Shown here: positions 6,833 to 6,942 of the stretch, piece after piece
How the letters are laid out: each line of letters begins with the position of its first letter
Numbering within the stretch: the stretch's first letter is position 1
Assembly (NCBI GenBank): GCA_046734795.1
Contig: JBKPRX010000109.1
Span: 1 to 6,942, forward strand
Length of the DNA stretch: 6,942 bases
Direction: 5' to 3'
DNA from: JBKPRX01 sp046734795
Lineage (GTDB): Bacteria; Actinomycetota; Thermoleophilia; Gaiellales; Gaiellaceae
The notes under the pieces: model-generated
The model's database searches: none
Told to the model about the DNA's origin: nothing
The model's input: the letters and a program-made list of their open reading frames with translations, nothing else
Program-made: the position numbers and the translations under genes

Positions 6833-6942
6833 ATGGCACGCGAGCTTCCCTACATCGCAGCGATCGGCGAGGCTATCTCCCAGGAGATGGCACGCGACGA
6901 GCGCGTCCTCTACTTCGGCCAGAACCTCGCGACGACCGACGA
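6833..6942 (+). CDS. 2-oxoacid dehydrogenase E1, beta subunit (3' partial)
   Basis: The first 36 codons of a gene that continues past the right edge. The start MARELPYIAAIGEAISQEM, followed by ARDERVLYFGQN, follows the N-terminal pattern of E1 beta subunits (roughly a Y-xx-A-I-x-E-A helix, EM-x-RD, V-x-x-x-G). This fits its place directly behind E1 alpha, 12 bases after that stop codon and with a perfect ribosome binding site. Most E1 beta proteins have GED or GEE followed by V where this one has GQNLATTD, which suggests a distinct subfamily. The catalytic thiamine-contacting Glu (in the ISE motif of known E1 beta proteins) would lie outside the window, so activity cannot be judged here. Confidence 0.85.
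   Translation, partial: MARELPYIAAIGEAISQEMARDERVLYFGQNLATTD

Overview
This is a GC-rich (clearly above 60% by eye) bacterial window with densely packed catabolic genes: six protein-coding genes (two cut by the window edges), no RNA genes, no mobile elements and no CRISPR. Base composition, GTG starts, leaderless-type promoter spacing and protein character suggest a high-GC actinobacterium, possibly a soil lineage such as Thermoleophilia. That placement is an inference and rests on no marker gene.

Layout. Bases 1-3215 hold a plus-strand pair: the C-terminal three quarters of a vanillyl-alcohol-oxidase-type flavoprotein (5' end outside the window), then a complete acetoacetyl-CoA synthetase whose ATG overlaps the oxidase stop codon by one base. 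After a 30-base convergent gap, a complete GMC-family FAD oxidoreductase runs on the minus strand (3246-4832). An 82-base divergent intergenic region (4833-4914) follows; it carries candidate promoters for both directions. A second plus-strand operon begins at 4915: a xylose-isomerase-like TIM-barrel protein, overlapping by 8 bases the E1 alpha subunit of a thiamine-diphosphate-dependent 2-oxoacid dehydrogenase, then the start of the E1 beta subunit, cut by the right edge.

How the genes may work together. Two flavin oxidases of different folds (VAO and GMC) can oxidise alcohols or phenolic side chains. The TIM-barrel enzyme looks like a keto-sugar isomerase, epimerase or dehydratase. The E1 pair would decarboxylate a 2-oxo acid and feed an E2/E3 system presumably encoded downstream or elsewhere. 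The acetoacetyl-CoA synthetase would move acetoacetate into central metabolism. A catabolic cluster for a plant-derived or sugar-like compound is the best overall reading, but the substrate cannot be read from the sequence. All families are recognisable; what may be new is the combination and the divergent active-site details of the TIM-barrel and E1 proteins.
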